DNA of 43,225 nt from assembly GCA_938045545.1 (NCBI GenBank), contig CALIBN010000038.1, positions 1 to 43,225 on the forward strand, in the 5' to 3' direction. The stretch's first letter is position 1, and each line of letters starts with the position of its first letter. This document shows positions 16,743 to 25,678 of the stretch, piece by piece. Origin of the DNA: an uncultured archaeon. Its GTDB lineage: Archaea; Thermoproteota; EX4484-205; JAAOZP01. The translations under genes were made by a program, and so were the position numbers. The notes under the pieces were generated by a model. It ran no database searches and was not told the DNA's origin. It was given only the letters and a program-made list of their open reading frames with translations.

Positions 16743-17804
16743 ATGAGCAGGATCAGGGTGGGCATAGTTGGTTGCGGCGGAATAGCAAGGAGCACTCACG
16801 TTCCATACTATAAGAAAATTAGTGAAGTTGAAATCGTTGCCTGCGCCGATGTTGACGTTAACACTGCGAGGAGCCTTGCTGAGGATTTTAAAATACCTAG
16901 GTATTACACGGATTTCAAAGATATGTTTGAGAAGGAGGAGCTTGATGCGGTAAGCGTCTGTACCCCGAACATGTTCCACAAGGATCCTACTGTCGCCGCG
17001 TTGAAGGCTGGTGCAGATGTTTTGACGGAGAAACCTATGGCCGGTAACCTTAGGGACGCCAGGGAGATGTACGAGGTATCTAAGAAGACTGGTAGAATCC
17101 TCATCATAGGGTTCCAGACGAGATTTAGGCCTGATTTAAACGTTCTTAAAGACATGGTTAACGCTGGAGAGCTTGGTGAAATATACTATTCCAGAGCACT
17201 AGCCTTGAGAAGGTGGGGCATACCTCCGAAAAAAACCTTCATAAGTAAAACGCTTGCCGGAGCAGGCCCGTTGTTCGACATAGGTTGCTACGCGGTGGAC
17301 TTTACGATGTATGTTATGAACTTTCCTGTACCCAAGTCGGCTTTTGGAGTATTATATACGAAGTTTGGCAATAATCCTGAAGCGGCTAAGCGGGGCTGCT
17401 GGGGTGGAACATGGAACCCGGTGGAGTTTGAGGTTGAGGACAATGCTTTTGCCTTAGTCAAGTTTAAGAATGATTTCACAATGCTTCTTGAGACAAACTG
17501 GGCGTCGTTCATAGATAGAGACAGATTCGGCGTTGAATTACTTGGGACTAAAGGCGGAGCCCGGCTTGACCCCCCAGAGATCTACATGGAGATTCAGGGA
17601 GTTAGAGTAAATGTTAAGCCACAGGACCAGCCGCCCAACATAGATATATACGAAATGAGGATTAAGAAGTTCATAGAGTCTGTTAAAGAGGGCAGGCCAT
17701 TATTCTCTCCGGCTATCGAGGGCCTAAGGGTCCAAGCCATCCTGGAAGCAATATACAGATCCGCAGTTGAAGATAGAGAGGTACCTGTCGAGTGGAGCTT
17801 TTGA
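16743..17804 (+). CDS. Gfo/Idh/MocA family sugar dehydrogenase
   Basis: 353 residues. The N-terminal Rossmann fold carries VGIVGCGGIA and the DVD acidic end of strand 2, giving NAD(P) binding. The EKP motif (LTEKPMAGN, catalytic Lys) and a C-terminal GFO domain with a GPLFDIGCYAVDFTMYV helix, whose Asp and His/Tyr region usually completes catalysis, follow. Family substrates are sugars, inositols or their derivatives; one cannot be assigned. ATG 16743 is used; TTG 16719 would add eight unlikely residues. The location among GH1, GH130 remnant, AKR and MFS genes supports sugar oxidation. Confidence 0.9.
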   Translation: MSRIRVGIVGCGGIARSTHVPYYKKISEVEIVACADVDVNTARSLAEDFKIPRYYTDFKDMFEKEELDAVSVCTPNMFHKDPTVAALKAGADVLTEKPMAGNLRDAREMYEVSKKTGRILIIGFQTRFRPDLNVLKDMVNAGELGEIYYSRALALRRWGIPPKKTFISKTLAGAGPLFDIGCYAVDFTMYVMNFPVPKSAFGVLYTKFGNNPEAAKRGCWGGTWNPVEFEVEDNAFALVKFKNDFTMLLETNWASFIDRDRFGVELLGTKGGARLDPPEIYMEIQGVRVNVKPQDQPPNIDIYEMRIKKFIESVKEGRPLFSPAIEGLRVQAILEAIYRSAVEDREVPVEWSF

Positions 17805-17867
17805 ACGCGCCTTTCATTAACCGCTAAGTGAACTCCGAAGCCTTTCAATGGACTCTTCACCGTGATT

Positions 17868-18069
17868 TCACTCAATCTTAAGCTCCGTGATCGCAAGTCG
17901 ATACTTGCCTCTTCGGGTGATCTTTTCAATGTCACAGAAGGGTACATGTGTTTCCAGATGGTTATCCTCTCGGGTTATTAAGCCCTTCGTGGCCAACGCT
18001 GCAGGCCACTATTATCATCGCTGGCATTCAGAACTATCCGTTCATCAAAGTGATGCAACGCTATTTTAG
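17868..18069 (-). pseudogene. Possible decayed small ORF
   Basis: The 271 bases between the Gfo/Idh/MocA gene and the GltD-like gene hold no intact gene. On the minus strand one frame gives ATKGLITREDNHLETHV followed by PFCDIEKITRRGKYRLAIT, ending at a TGA at 17868-17870. Another frame upstream gives HHFDERIVLNASDDNSG. Together they look like pieces of a small protein broken by a frameshift and stops. I do not recognise the family, and chance similarity is possible. Confidence 0.3.
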
Positions 18070-18075
18070 GAAACG

Positions 18076-19092
18076 CTACACTCGTTTAATCAAGTATTCC
18101 TTTATGGATTCTGCTGCAATCAAACCGGATTTTAAAGCCGGCCCTATTAGAGAGGGGCCTGATTCAACGTCTCCGGCTGCGAAAACACCTTTCCAACTCG
18201 TCCTCCTCTTATCGTCCACGATTATCCTACCGTCTTCAGCCACGTGGATCTTGTCCGCGTTTTTCTTGAAGGGCGGGGTGGAAAGTCCTCCAGTCGCCAC
18301 TATTACTGAATCTACTTCAAACACTTTCTCAGACCCGGGGACTGGTATGGGAGAGGGCCTCCCACTCTTGTCAGGAGGGCCGAGCTTAACATCTATTGTG
18401 ACCATCTGCCTAACCCTCCCGTCTTCACCTTTGAATCCGACAGGGGCCTTAAGCTCAACTATTTTAACACCCTTCTCCTCAAGCATTTTAAGCTCTTTTT
18501 CACCCGCCGGAGCCTCTCTCCTGGTCCTCCTGTATACCAATGAAACCTCCTTAACGCCGATTTCAAGAGCTAGGATAGCCGAGTCTACTGCTGTTAAACC
18601 GGCCCCGATTACTGCCACGGAACTTCCTAGGCTCGGGAGGCTTGAAGGCGGGGAGTAGCCGAACTTCGTCAAATAGTATTTCACGATGTACGGTGCCGCG
18701 TGGAAAATGCCGTCGAGCTCCTCTCCTTCAACGTTAAGCCTCCGCGGCTCCCATGCTCCTGTTGCTATCAGAGTGGCATCATAATTCTCCACTATCTCGC
18801 TGAAATCTACGTCGAAGACATCTGAATCGTGAACCTTCTTGCCGAGGTGAAAGTAAACCCCTTTCTCAGAAAGCTCCTTCACGCCTTCCCTTACCCCTTT
18901 CTTCGGTATTCTAAAATCGGGAATGCCGAATAAGAGTAGGCCTCCAGCCTCTGGTAGCATGTCGTAAACGTCAACCTCGACTCCCTCGCAGATCAAGAAG
19001 CCTGCTGCGGTTAACCCCGCTGGCCCAGCACCGATTATTGCAACCCTCCCCTTTAAGCGTGGAGCCACCTCTCTACATTTTATGAACTTCAA
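18076..19092 (-). CDS. GltD-like FAD/NAD(P) oxidoreductase lacking the Fe-S domain
   Basis: 338 residues. Two Rossmann folds: FAD-binding VAIIGAGPAGLTAAG near residues 17-31, and NAD(P)-binding VAVIGAGLTAVDSA near 160. GGLLLFGIPDFRIPK and ATGAWEPRRL are typical of glutamate synthase small subunits and of NfnB-like and sulfide dehydrogenase subunits. The C-terminal GVFAAGDVESGPSLIGPALKSG is the FAD closing motif. The N-terminal double [4Fe-4S] domain of GltD is missing, and no GltB or ferredoxin:NADP gene is adjacent. It probably passes electrons between NAD(P)H and an unknown acceptor. Divergent from CTP synthase. Confidence 0.85.
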   Translation of the reverse strand: MKFIKCREVAPRLKGRVAIIGAGPAGLTAAGFLICEGVEVDVYDMLPEAGGLLLFGIPDFRIPKKGVREGVKELSEKGVYFHLGKKVHDSDVFDVDFSEIVENYDATLIATGAWEPRRLNVEGEELDGIFHAAPYIVKYYLTKFGYSPPSSLPSLGSSVAVIGAGLTAVDSAILALEIGVKEVSLVYRRTRREAPAGEKELKMLEEKGVKIVELKAPVGFKGEDGRVRQMVTIDVKLGPPDKSGRPSPIPVPGSEKVFEVDSVIVATGGLSTPPFKKNADKIHVAEDGRIIVDDKRRTSWKGVFAAGDVESGPSLIGPALKSGLIAAESIKEYLIKRV

Positions 19093-19178
19093 GGCGTTTG
19101 CAGGAGGATTCAGTCTTAAAAAAACTTTTTGATACCGATATGCTTCCAGCGCGCTCTATAATCATTCGAGAGGAAAGG

Positions 19179-19186
19179 CTTATTAC
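19179..19186 (+). promoter_or_regulatory. TATA-like box of pyrG
   Basis: CTTATTAC centred 26 bases before ATG 19208. It predicts a leaderless message and argues against GTG 19196 as the start. Confidence 0.4.
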
Positions 19187-19207
19187 AGGGCTACTGTGAT
19201 TTCCGCC

Positions 19208-20836
19208 ATGCGTACAAACTACATATTTGTAACCGGGGGTGTTATCAGCGGGATAGGAAAGGGTATTACCGCAGCCTCGATAGGTAAGATCCTCCAAGCA
19301 AGAGGCTATAGAGTAACCGCCGTGAAGATAGACCCTTATCTAAACTATGACGCTGGCACCCTTAGACCAACTGAACACGGCGAGGTCTGGGTTACTGAAG
19401 ACGCGGGCGAGATAGATCAAGATCTTGGACACTATGAAAGGTTCCTAGACATAAATATTCCTAGGAGGAACAATATTACAACTGGTCAAGTATACGGCGC
19501 GGTTATCGAGAGGGAGAGGAGGGGTGAATACTTAGGCAAGACTGTTGAGGTTATTCCGCATATAACTGACGAGATAAAACGCAGAATAAGGGCTGCAGCT
19601 GAGGAGGCTGAAGCCGATTTCACCATTGTCGAAATAGGGGGGACAGTTGGCGAGTATCAGAGTGAAATCTATTACATGGCTGCGAGAATGATGAAGGGCG
19701 AGGGCGATAGGGTGATATTCATACACGTAGCGTATCTTCCGATTCCCAAGCACCTGGGTGAGATGAAGACCAAGCCGGTTCAACAATCTGTTGAAAAGTT
19801 AGGCGAGCTCGGGATACAGCCTGATTTCATAATTTGTAGAGCTGAAGGCTTCATAGATGATGTGAGGAAGGAGAAGATATCAATATTCTGTAACGTACCT
19901 AAAGACCATATTATCTCAAACCCCGACTTAGAGAACGTTTACGAGCTTCCATTAATATTTGAGCATCAGAACCTTGGAAAGAAGATCATGGAGAAGTTCG
20001 GTATAGAGCCGAAGGAACCTAAGCTTGATGACTGGAAGCAGTTTGTCGATGCTTTAAACAATGCTACGCGGAAAGTAAAGATAGGAATAGTCGGGAAATA
20101 TTTCGAGACAGGTGGATACAGGCTTCCAGATGCTTATATTTCTGTAATAGAGGCGGTTAAACATGCTTGTGCAACCAATTTTGTGAAACCAGTGTTCGAG
20201 TTCATAGATTCGACGGACTTCGAAAAGGATTCTGACGGGCTTTCGATTCTTGATGAGCTTAACGGGGTGATTGTCCCAGGCGGATTCGGTACAAAAGGTA
20301 TTGAAGGTAAAATAGCTACAATAAAGCATGTTAGGACGAAGAAAATACCTTTTTTAGGCCTCTGCCTAGGCCTTCAGCTCGCTGTCGTAGAGTTTGCGAG
20401 AAACGTTATCGGTCTTGAAAGAGCTAATTCAACGGAGTTCGACCCCGATACGCCTCACCCTGTTATAGATATTCTTCCGGAGCAGAAGGAAATATTGAAA
20501 GAATCAAGATATGGAGCCTCAATGAGGCTGGGTGCATACCCTGCTGTTTTAAAACCTGGGACGCTTGTCTCTAGGCTTTATGGGGGGGCTTCAATAGTTT
20601 ACGAGAGACACAGGCATAGATACGAGGTGAACCCTAAGTATCATGAGGCCCTTCAGAACCACGGGATGATTTTTTCCGGATTATCTCCGGACGGTAGGCT
20701 TGTGGAGTTCATAGAGCTCGATAACCACCCGTTCTTCGTGGCAACGCAAGCGCATCCTGAGTTTAAATCCCGGCCGCTTAAACCCGCTCCACTTTTTAAG
20801 GGCTTTATAGATGCCTGCTTGACACTCTTCTCCTGA
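19208..20836 (+). CDS. pyrG: CTP synthase
   Basis: 542 residues. Converts UTP to CTP using ATP and glutamine ammonia, the last step of pyrimidine nucleotide synthesis. The N-terminal synthetase domain begins IFVTGGVISGIGKG (P-loop) and includes KIDPYLNYDAGTL and VEIGGTVGEYQS. The C-terminal class I glutamine amidotransferase domain has the nucleophile Cys386 in FLGLCLGLQLA and the His516/Glu518 pair in AHPEFKSRP. Complete and of standard length. ATG 19208 is chosen; GTG 19196 would add four residues. Nothing odd in the protein. Confidence 0.98.
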   Translation: MRTNYIFVTGGVISGIGKGITAASIGKILQARGYRVTAVKIDPYLNYDAGTLRPTEHGEVWVTEDAGEIDQDLGHYERFLDINIPRRNNITTGQVYGAVIERERRGEYLGKTVEVIPHITDEIKRRIRAAAEEAEADFTIVEIGGTVGEYQSEIYYMAARMMKGEGDRVIFIHVAYLPIPKHLGEMKTKPVQQSVEKLGELGIQPDFIICRAEGFIDDVRKEKISIFCNVPKDHIISNPDLENVYELPLIFEHQNLGKKIMEKFGIEPKEPKLDDWKQFVDALNNATRKVKIGIVGKYFETGGYRLPDAYISVIEAVKHACATNFVKPVFEFIDSTDFEKDSDGLSILDELNGVIVPGGFGTKGIEGKIATIKHVRTKKIPFLGLCLGLQLAVVEFARNVIGLERANSTEFDPDTPHPVIDILPEQKEILKESRYGASMRLGAYPAVLKPGTLVSRLYGGASIVYERHRHRYEVNPKYHEALQNHGMIFSGLSPDGRLVEFIELDNHPFFVATQAHPEFKSRPLKPAPLFKGFIDACLTLFS

Positions 20837-20909
20837 GCTGGAAGGCCCTCTGTTTTTAAGCCTTAATGCTTCACCATACCGATTCAGGCGCCCGCGCATG
20901 CTTCTTTGA

Positions 20910-21128
20910 CTATTTTTCCTTCTTATGCAGGATATGGATTATTATTTTACTCTTGTCTATGATTTTCTTTATCTTGCCTATGGCCTCTTTAACACGAGCT
21001 ACTCCTGAGATGGAAGAAGTGCCTCCTGACCATTCTTAGCTCTTTACCGTAAAGCTTTGGGACCAGGTTGTTCGAGTTAACTGTATCGTGCGTCACCACT
21101 TTTATTTTACATCTGAAAGCTAATAAAG
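20910..21128 (-). pseudogene. Decayed small conserved-looking ORF
   Basis: The 325-base gap between pyrG and the GTPase gene contains no intact gene, but on the minus strand one frame reads RCKIKVVTHDTVNSNN then LVPKLYGKELRMVRR and runs into a stop. A shifted frame continues SGVARVKEAIGKIKKIID then KSKIIIHILHKKEK and stops at 20910-20912. The join reads like a single protein of about 70 residues broken by a frameshift near 21010-21025. I do not recognise the family. The rest of the gap (20837-20909, 21129-21161) holds the pyrG end and a TATA-like AATAAAG near 21122 for the GTPase gene. Confidence 0.45.
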
Positions 21129-21161
21129 TTAATTAACTTCCTGAATAATCTTGGTGAAAGC

Positions 21162-22730
21162 TTGGAGAAGGAGAAAGAGGAGGGGAATATAGAATATAAG
21201 CTTTTGCTTAATGCAAGTGATGAAAAGAGGCTTCAACAGCTCGCCACACAGTTGAACTATAGGCTTAACGAAGGCAGGGGGGAGGCCTTCTACGAAATAG
21301 GTGTGAGCGATGAGGGTGAAGTCGTCGGTCTCTCGGATGAAGAGGCGGAAGAGTCTTTGAAGGCTTTAGATATGATAGCTAAGACGATCGGCGCCTCCTG
21401 CATGATTACCAGGGTTGAAAAGGGTAGAAGGGGGAAGGTGCTAGAAGTACTTATACGAAGAACCACGGATTTTCCGCCTGTTCAGGTTTCAGTAGCCCTC
21501 TTAGGAAATGTTGATTCGGGGAAATCTACATTAAAAGGGGTGTTGATATCTGGTAGGCTCGACGATGGTAATGGCGCTGCAATGAGCATGGTTGCGAGAT
21601 ATCTTCATGAGATTAAGTTTAGAAGATCCTCCTCTGTTTCAATCCACCTTCTAGGTTTTGACTCTAAAGGTAATTCGATAAACGATTCCCTGGGTTCTTA
21701 TGATGAATCCAAGATTTTTCTGAACGGTTCTAAGATTATCTCCCTCATAGACCTGGCTGGACATGAAAGATATTTAAAAACAACGATAAGAGGTATTCTT
21801 GGAAATCTGCCCGATTACGTTTGCATAGTTGTAGGAAGCAATGCTGGCCCTATAGGGACTTTTAGGGAACACCTCGGGTTGTCTGTTGCCCTAAAAATAC
21901 CTGTCTTTATCGTTGTGACCAAGATAGATATTACTCCGCCGGAGGTTCTTTCAAGGACTCTTAACGATGTTGAAGCAATTCTAAAACTTCCCGGTGTCAA
22001 CAAGATACCGTTCCTGATTAAAAGCGGCAGCGATGCTTCTCTTGCGTCAAGAGTGATGCCGCACCTTAGGGTTTGTCCAATATTCTTGGTTTCAAACATT
22101 ACTGGAAGAGGTTTAGTTGAGCTGAAAGCATTTTTAAATGCCCTTCCACCCAAAACGGATTGGGCTGAAAAATCCAATATGGAAACACTCTGCTTTATCG
22201 ATGAGAAGTTTTATGTTGAGGGTGTCGGCCTCGTTGTAGGCGGGCTCGTCGAGCAGGGGGTTGTTAAGAAGGATGAAATGCTTCTACTAGGGCCTTTCGA
22301 CGACGGCTCCTTCAGAACAGTGAGGGTTAAGTCTATTCATGTAAACAGGGTTCACGTGGAAAAGGCTACTGCGGGCCAAATAGCCGCTTTAGCAGTAACG
22401 AATGTTGACTACGATGAGATTAGGGCTGGCATGGTTCTGCTAGACGTGGCGGCTAAGGCTTACGCGGTGAGACGTTTTACCGCTGAAGTTAGAATACTGC
22501 ACCATCCAACCACCATAATGCTGGGCTACGAGCCTGTTATACAGACCAGGACTGTTAAGCAGGCTGCTAAAATAGTCAGGATGAGGAAGCCGGCCCTGAG
22601 GACTGGGGACACGGATGTTGTCGAGTTTGAATTTATAAAGAGGCCTGAATACATGAGGATCGGCGACACCTTTATCTTCAGAGAGGGGAGAACCAGGGGG
22701 CTGGGCGTTGTTAAGAAGATTAACGCCTAG
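21162..22730 (+). CDS. GTPBP1-like translational GTPase
   Basis: 522 residues, EF-1alpha/EF-Tu superfamily, GTPBP1/GTPBP2 group. A 105-residue N-terminal alpha/beta domain precedes the G domain: G1 GNVDSGKST at 115-123, G3 DLAGHE, G4 TKID; then two beta-barrels (domain II with EQGVVKKDEMLLLGPF, domain III ending RTRGLGVVKKI). In animals these proteins rescue stalled ribosomes and aid mRNA decay; archaeal roles are less clear. TTG 21162 is the only reasonable start, with a GGTGAAAG stretch just upstream. Convergent with the 79-residue gene, leaving five bases. Confidence 0.88.
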   Translation: MEKEKEEGNIEYKLLLNASDEKRLQQLATQLNYRLNEGRGEAFYEIGVSDEGEVVGLSDEEAEESLKALDMIAKTIGASCMITRVEKGRRGKVLEVLIRRTTDFPPVQVSVALLGNVDSGKSTLKGVLISGRLDDGNGAAMSMVARYLHEIKFRRSSSVSIHLLGFDSKGNSINDSLGSYDESKIFLNGSKIISLIDLAGHERYLKTTIRGILGNLPDYVCIVVGSNAGPIGTFREHLGLSVALKIPVFIVVTKIDITPPEVLSRTLNDVEAILKLPGVNKIPFLIKSGSDASLASRVMPHLRVCPIFLVSNITGRGLVELKAFLNALPPKTDWAEKSNMETLCFIDEKFYVEGVGLVVGGLVEQGVVKKDEMLLLGPFDDGSFRTVRVKSIHVNRVHVEKATAGQIAALAVTNVDYDEIRAGMVLLDVAAKAYAVRRFTAEVRILHHPTTIMLGYEPVIQTRTVKQAAKIVRMRKPALRTGDTDVVEFEFIKRPEYMRIGDTFIFREGRTRGLGVVKKINA

Positions 22731-22735
22731 TTTTT

Positions 22736-22975
22736 TCAAACGGGTTTAGTGAGGCCTACTAGGAGCACCCTGAAATAGTCTATTGAGTCTTCACACCTGC
22801 CGCATGTTTCTTCAATAGCCTTCAAAAACTCTGAGAGAAACAGTATTATCCTCGGGTCGACGTCCGCGTATTCGTCGCCTAAAAGCATTTTCCCGGCTTG
22901 AGCGTAAAGCATGTCAACCCGCTTCTCTTCTTCTTCAACCCTGTCGCTTAAACGAACAGCCTTATCGTAATCCAT
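22736..22975 (-). CDS. Small helical protein of unknown function
   Basis: 79 residues, not recognised. Predominantly helical: a charged first helix (DRVEEEEKRVDMLYAQ), then a helix with VDPRIILFLSEFLKAIEE, a CGRC pair, and a hydrophobic end. The ATG at 22975 overlaps by one base the TAA stop of a frameshifted upstream gene, so they were probably co-transcribed. The short spacing and Cys-x2-Cys hint at an accessory or scaffold role, but no function can be stated. Confidence 0.6.
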   Translation of the reverse strand: MDYDKAVRLSDRVEEEEKRVDMLYAQAGKMLLGDEYADVDPRIILFLSEFLKAIEETCGRCEDSIDYFRVLLVGLTKPV

Positions 22976-23355
22976 TAATATGCAGCCAGCGCGTCTCTAA
23001 GGCTTAGAGCGCATTCCCTTGTCTTGCTGCACATTTCCTCAATCTTCTCCTTAATCTCCTGTTTCAACCCGCTTAAGGGTGAAACGTAAGTATTCTGCCT
23101 GCCCCGTGAGCATAGTCGGCATCCATGTCGACTTCCTTAGACAGCTCCATGAAATACTTCTTCATGTCTGTGTCAAGCTTAAGCAGTATTCCGAGCAGAG
23201 AAGGAAGGAGAATAATGCCGAGGAAGAAGACTGTTGAAGCCAAGTAAAGGGAGTGAGCGACTGTTTTTTTCCTCGGAGAGCTTGTCCAGCCGAGAGATAA
23301 CCCTCCGACCCATTCCTCTAAACCTGCTGGTTTTTTCAGCTTCGACGGCTGACAA
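22975..23355 (-). pseudogene. Membrane protein gene broken by two frameshifts
   Basis: Reading across frames gives a protein of about 125 residues: a TTG start at 23355, MGRRVISRLDKLSEEK, a hydrophobic membrane segment STVFFLGIILLPSLLGILL, a charged stretch MKKYFMELSKEVDMDADYAHG, and a C-terminal helix LKQEIKEKIEEMCSKTREC. The first frame change is at a run of seven A residues near 23260-23272; removing one A restores the frame. The second is near 23090-23105. The final TAA overlaps the ATG of the next small gene, so the reading-frame design is preserved. Family not recognised. It may be a true pseudogene, a slippery-run product or a homopolymer sequencing error. Confidence 0.6.
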
Positions 23356-23470
23356 GCTCTAGCACCATTCGAAGACTAGTGTTTAAAACCTTTATGGTTG
23401 CGCAAGCTTCAAGCTAAATCTGCACGCTAACGGTAAGTTTCTAACAAAGGTCATGCAATGTTCTTTCGAT

Positions 23471-24385
23471 TTAAGATAGTAGAAGACCGTAAACGGTTAT
23501 TAACGGGATTCCAACCGTAAGTGTGAATCCTAGCAGTATTGTTGCAAACTCTAGGTCTAAGTTTTCAGCGGATGCGTGCACAATCGTCATGAATGCTGGG
23601 GGGAGAAGAGCCACCATAACTGTAACTATTGATGCCTTCAAATTTAAGCCGAATAGGCTGGCTAGGGTTAATCCAGCCAAGCCTCCAATAGGGATTTTAA
23701 TGGCTGTTGCCGCAAGAACATGTTTAACAGTGTTTCTCGACGGAAGCCTTATGAACGCGCCCACCGCGATAAGCATTAAAACAATGTTTGTAAAAGAGAT
23801 GACGCTTGTGAATATCCCGAATGATTCCGGCAGCCTTAATCCGCAAAGGTTAGCTGTAAGGCCGAGGATTATCGAGAGAATATAGGGCTGTGTGAAAAGC
23901 CCTTTAAAACTGCTCTTTAGAGATATTTCTCTCCGGGAAGGGTTGAATCCTGATGCGACTAGAAACGCTATTGAAAAAACATACAGCGAGTTGCCTATGT
24001 CGAGCAACGAGGCTGTGGCAACGCCCTCAGCGTTGAAAAATAGCTCTATAAAGGGTAAACCTATTATGCCGATGTTTAAAGTACTGCATCCCAGTATGAA
24101 AGCGCCTTTCCTAGCCCTATCCATGTTCAGGCTTCTCGACGCGATGAACGCTATGGCTAGGAGTAGAAGGTTAAGCACCAGTCCGATTACTGGAAGCAAA
24201 CAGTCCTCCAAGGATATTTTTACAGCGGCGAAGGAGCGAAAAACTATGATGGGCAGGAGGAGGTTAATGGATATTGATAAAAGTTTCTTGCAAAACTCTT
24301 CACTAATCATGCTAAACCTTCTTAAGAGTATGCCTAGTGAAAGTAGCGCAACTATTTCGAATACAGTTTCAAACAGGCCCGGCAA
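23471..24385 (-). CDS. AEC (auxin efflux carrier) family transporter
   Basis: 304 residues with about ten hydrophobic segments in two inverted halves. The family motif is seen in ILGCSTLNIGIIGLPFIELFF, and the second half has a matching VMVALLPPAFMTIVHA. AEC proteins export or exchange organic acids or amino acids (malate permease type); the substrate is unknown. The start is TTG 24385, with a palindromic TATA-like GTTTATTAAAC (24406-24416) centred 26 bases upstream, so it is likely leaderless. It shares a short divergent promoter region with the Trm5 gene. Confidence 0.88.
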   Translation of the reverse strand: MPGLFETVFEIVALLSLGILLRRFSMISEEFCKKLLSISINLLLPIIVFRSFAAVKISLEDCLLPVIGLVLNLLLLAIAFIASRSLNMDRARKGAFILGCSTLNIGIIGLPFIELFFNAEGVATASLLDIGNSLYVFSIAFLVASGFNPSRREISLKSSFKGLFTQPYILSIILGLTANLCGLRLPESFGIFTSVISFTNIVLMLIAVGAFIRLPSRNTVKHVLAATAIKIPIGGLAGLTLASLFGLNLKASIVTVMVALLPPAFMTIVHASAENLDLEFATILLGFTLTVGIPLITVYGLLLS

Positions 24386-24405
24386 TGCTCAAGCCTTAAC
24401 TGGAG

Positions 24406-24416
24406 GTTTATTAAAC
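24406..24416 (-). promoter_or_regulatory. TATA-like box of the AEC transporter gene
   Basis: The palindromic GTTTATTAAAC is centred 26 bases from the TTG start at 24385. Confidence 0.4.
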
Positions 24417-24454
24417 CTTTAGAACGCTCTATGTAGAGAGATTGGAATTAAAGC

Positions 24455-24465
24455 TTTTATAAAAA
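24455..24465 (+). promoter_or_regulatory. TATA-like box of the Trm5 gene
   Basis: TTTTATAAAAA predicts a transcript start near 24486. TTG 24472 would then lie upstream of the message, so ATG 24496 is favoured. Confidence 0.45.
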
Positions 24466-24495
24466 CCGGTTTTGATTCCTACAGATAAAACTGCT

Positions 24496-25560
24496 ATGAG
24501 GACTGGAAGAGGCGTAAGGGTTAGAAAGCTGTTTGGCGAGCATGTGCTGAGAATACTCAGGGCAAGAAGCCTAGTTGACAATTCTCTACTGATTAAAAGA
24601 AGAGGGGATTTTCTAGTTATACCTCTCGCCGGGGAGGTTGAGAGGGAAGAGTTGAGAAGGCTGGGTGTTGAAGCGGATTTAGTGGTTGAAGAGTTTGAGG
24701 AAGCCACCAGAATTCCAAGCCCATTCGAAAACCTTAAGGGTATTCTGTCCGAAGATGATCTCGAGATCATTCCCCGGTCGTATGATGTGATTGGCGATGT
24801 CTGCATTCTTCAGCTTCCCAGAGCGCTTTACGATCGCCGCAGGATCATCGGGGAGGCGTTTCTAAAATCCATGAAGAACATTAGGATAGTGCTCAACAAG
24901 ACTGAGCCTCTTTCAGGCGAGCATAGGGTTGGGGGGTACGAGGTTTTAGCCGGTGAAGGTGGTACGGAGACAATCTACCGGGAGCATGGCTGCGTCTTTA
25001 AGCTCGACGTTTCAAAGGTTTTCTTCACGCCGCGGCTCTCAGCTGAAAGAATAAGAGTGGCCTCGCTGGTTAAACCTGGAGAGGTTGTCTGCGACCTTTT
25101 CGCTGGAATAGGGCCCTTCAGCATAATTATTGCGAAGAAAAATCCCAGCGTAAGGGTTCATGCTTGCGACATAAACCCACACGCCTACCAATACCTTGTT
25201 GAGAACGTAAGGTTGAACAAGGTTGAGGACAGGGTTAAAGCATATCTGGGCGATTCTAGAGAACTATCTGTGAGGGATTTGAAAAACGTTGGGGACAGGA
25301 TTATTATGAACCTGCCGATGAGTTCTGAAATGTATCTTGATGCTGCTAGAAACGCGCTTAAAAAACAGGGGGGTGTAGTGCATCTCCACGTCTTCCTGGG
25401 AAAGAATATGGATCCTGTTGAAAAATATGCGAGTATTGAAGAATCGTTCAGGAAGCTTGACTGCGAAACAAGGCTCTTGTCGTCGAGAAGGATAAGGGAG
25501 GTTGCTCCCTTCAAATACCACTGGGGTTTCGACATAGAGGTTAAGCCGAAAAGCGGTTAG
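24496..25560 (+). CDS. trm5: tRNA (guanine(37)-N1)-methyltransferase Trm5
   Basis: 354 residues. Uses S-adenosylmethionine to methylate G37 beside the anticodon, preventing +1 frameshifts. Domains: an N-terminal D1 module (about 1-85), a D2 RNA-binding region ending KVFFTPRLSAER, and a Rossmann methyltransferase with DLFAGIGPFSI (SAM site), ACDINPHAY, the catalytic NLPMSSE and a C-terminal FKYHWGFDI. All landmark motifs are present. The length and a D1 domain match the archaeal Trm5b group. TATA placement supports ATG 24496 rather than TTG 24472. Confidence 0.93.
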   Translation: MRTGRGVRVRKLFGEHVLRILRARSLVDNSLLIKRRGDFLVIPLAGEVEREELRRLGVEADLVVEEFEEATRIPSPFENLKGILSEDDLEIIPRSYDVIGDVCILQLPRALYDRRRIIGEAFLKSMKNIRIVLNKTEPLSGEHRVGGYEVLAGEGGTETIYREHGCVFKLDVSKVFFTPRLSAERIRVASLVKPGEVVCDLFAGIGPFSIIIAKKNPSVRVHACDINPHAYQYLVENVRLNKVEDRVKAYLGDSRELSVRDLKNVGDRIIMNLPMSSEMYLDAARNALKKQGGVVHLHVFLGKNMDPVEKYASIEESFRKLDCETRLLSSRRIREVAPFKYHWGFDIEVKPKSG

Positions 25561-25678
25561 CACACACGGTTTGCAGCAACCCTTTGCTAGAAGTAGAAAT
25601 TCCGTTTACGATACTATTTTTCCCTCGCCTTCCTCATAATAATGAAAAGTGTGCGGGAACCGAATGGAAACAGCTTCC

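Noticed and set aside
17948..18658. A 236-codon plus-strand reading frame
   Set aside because: It lies antisense to the GltD-like gene, is rich in Ser/Pro/Thr and shows no family features; it is a shadow of the real gene.
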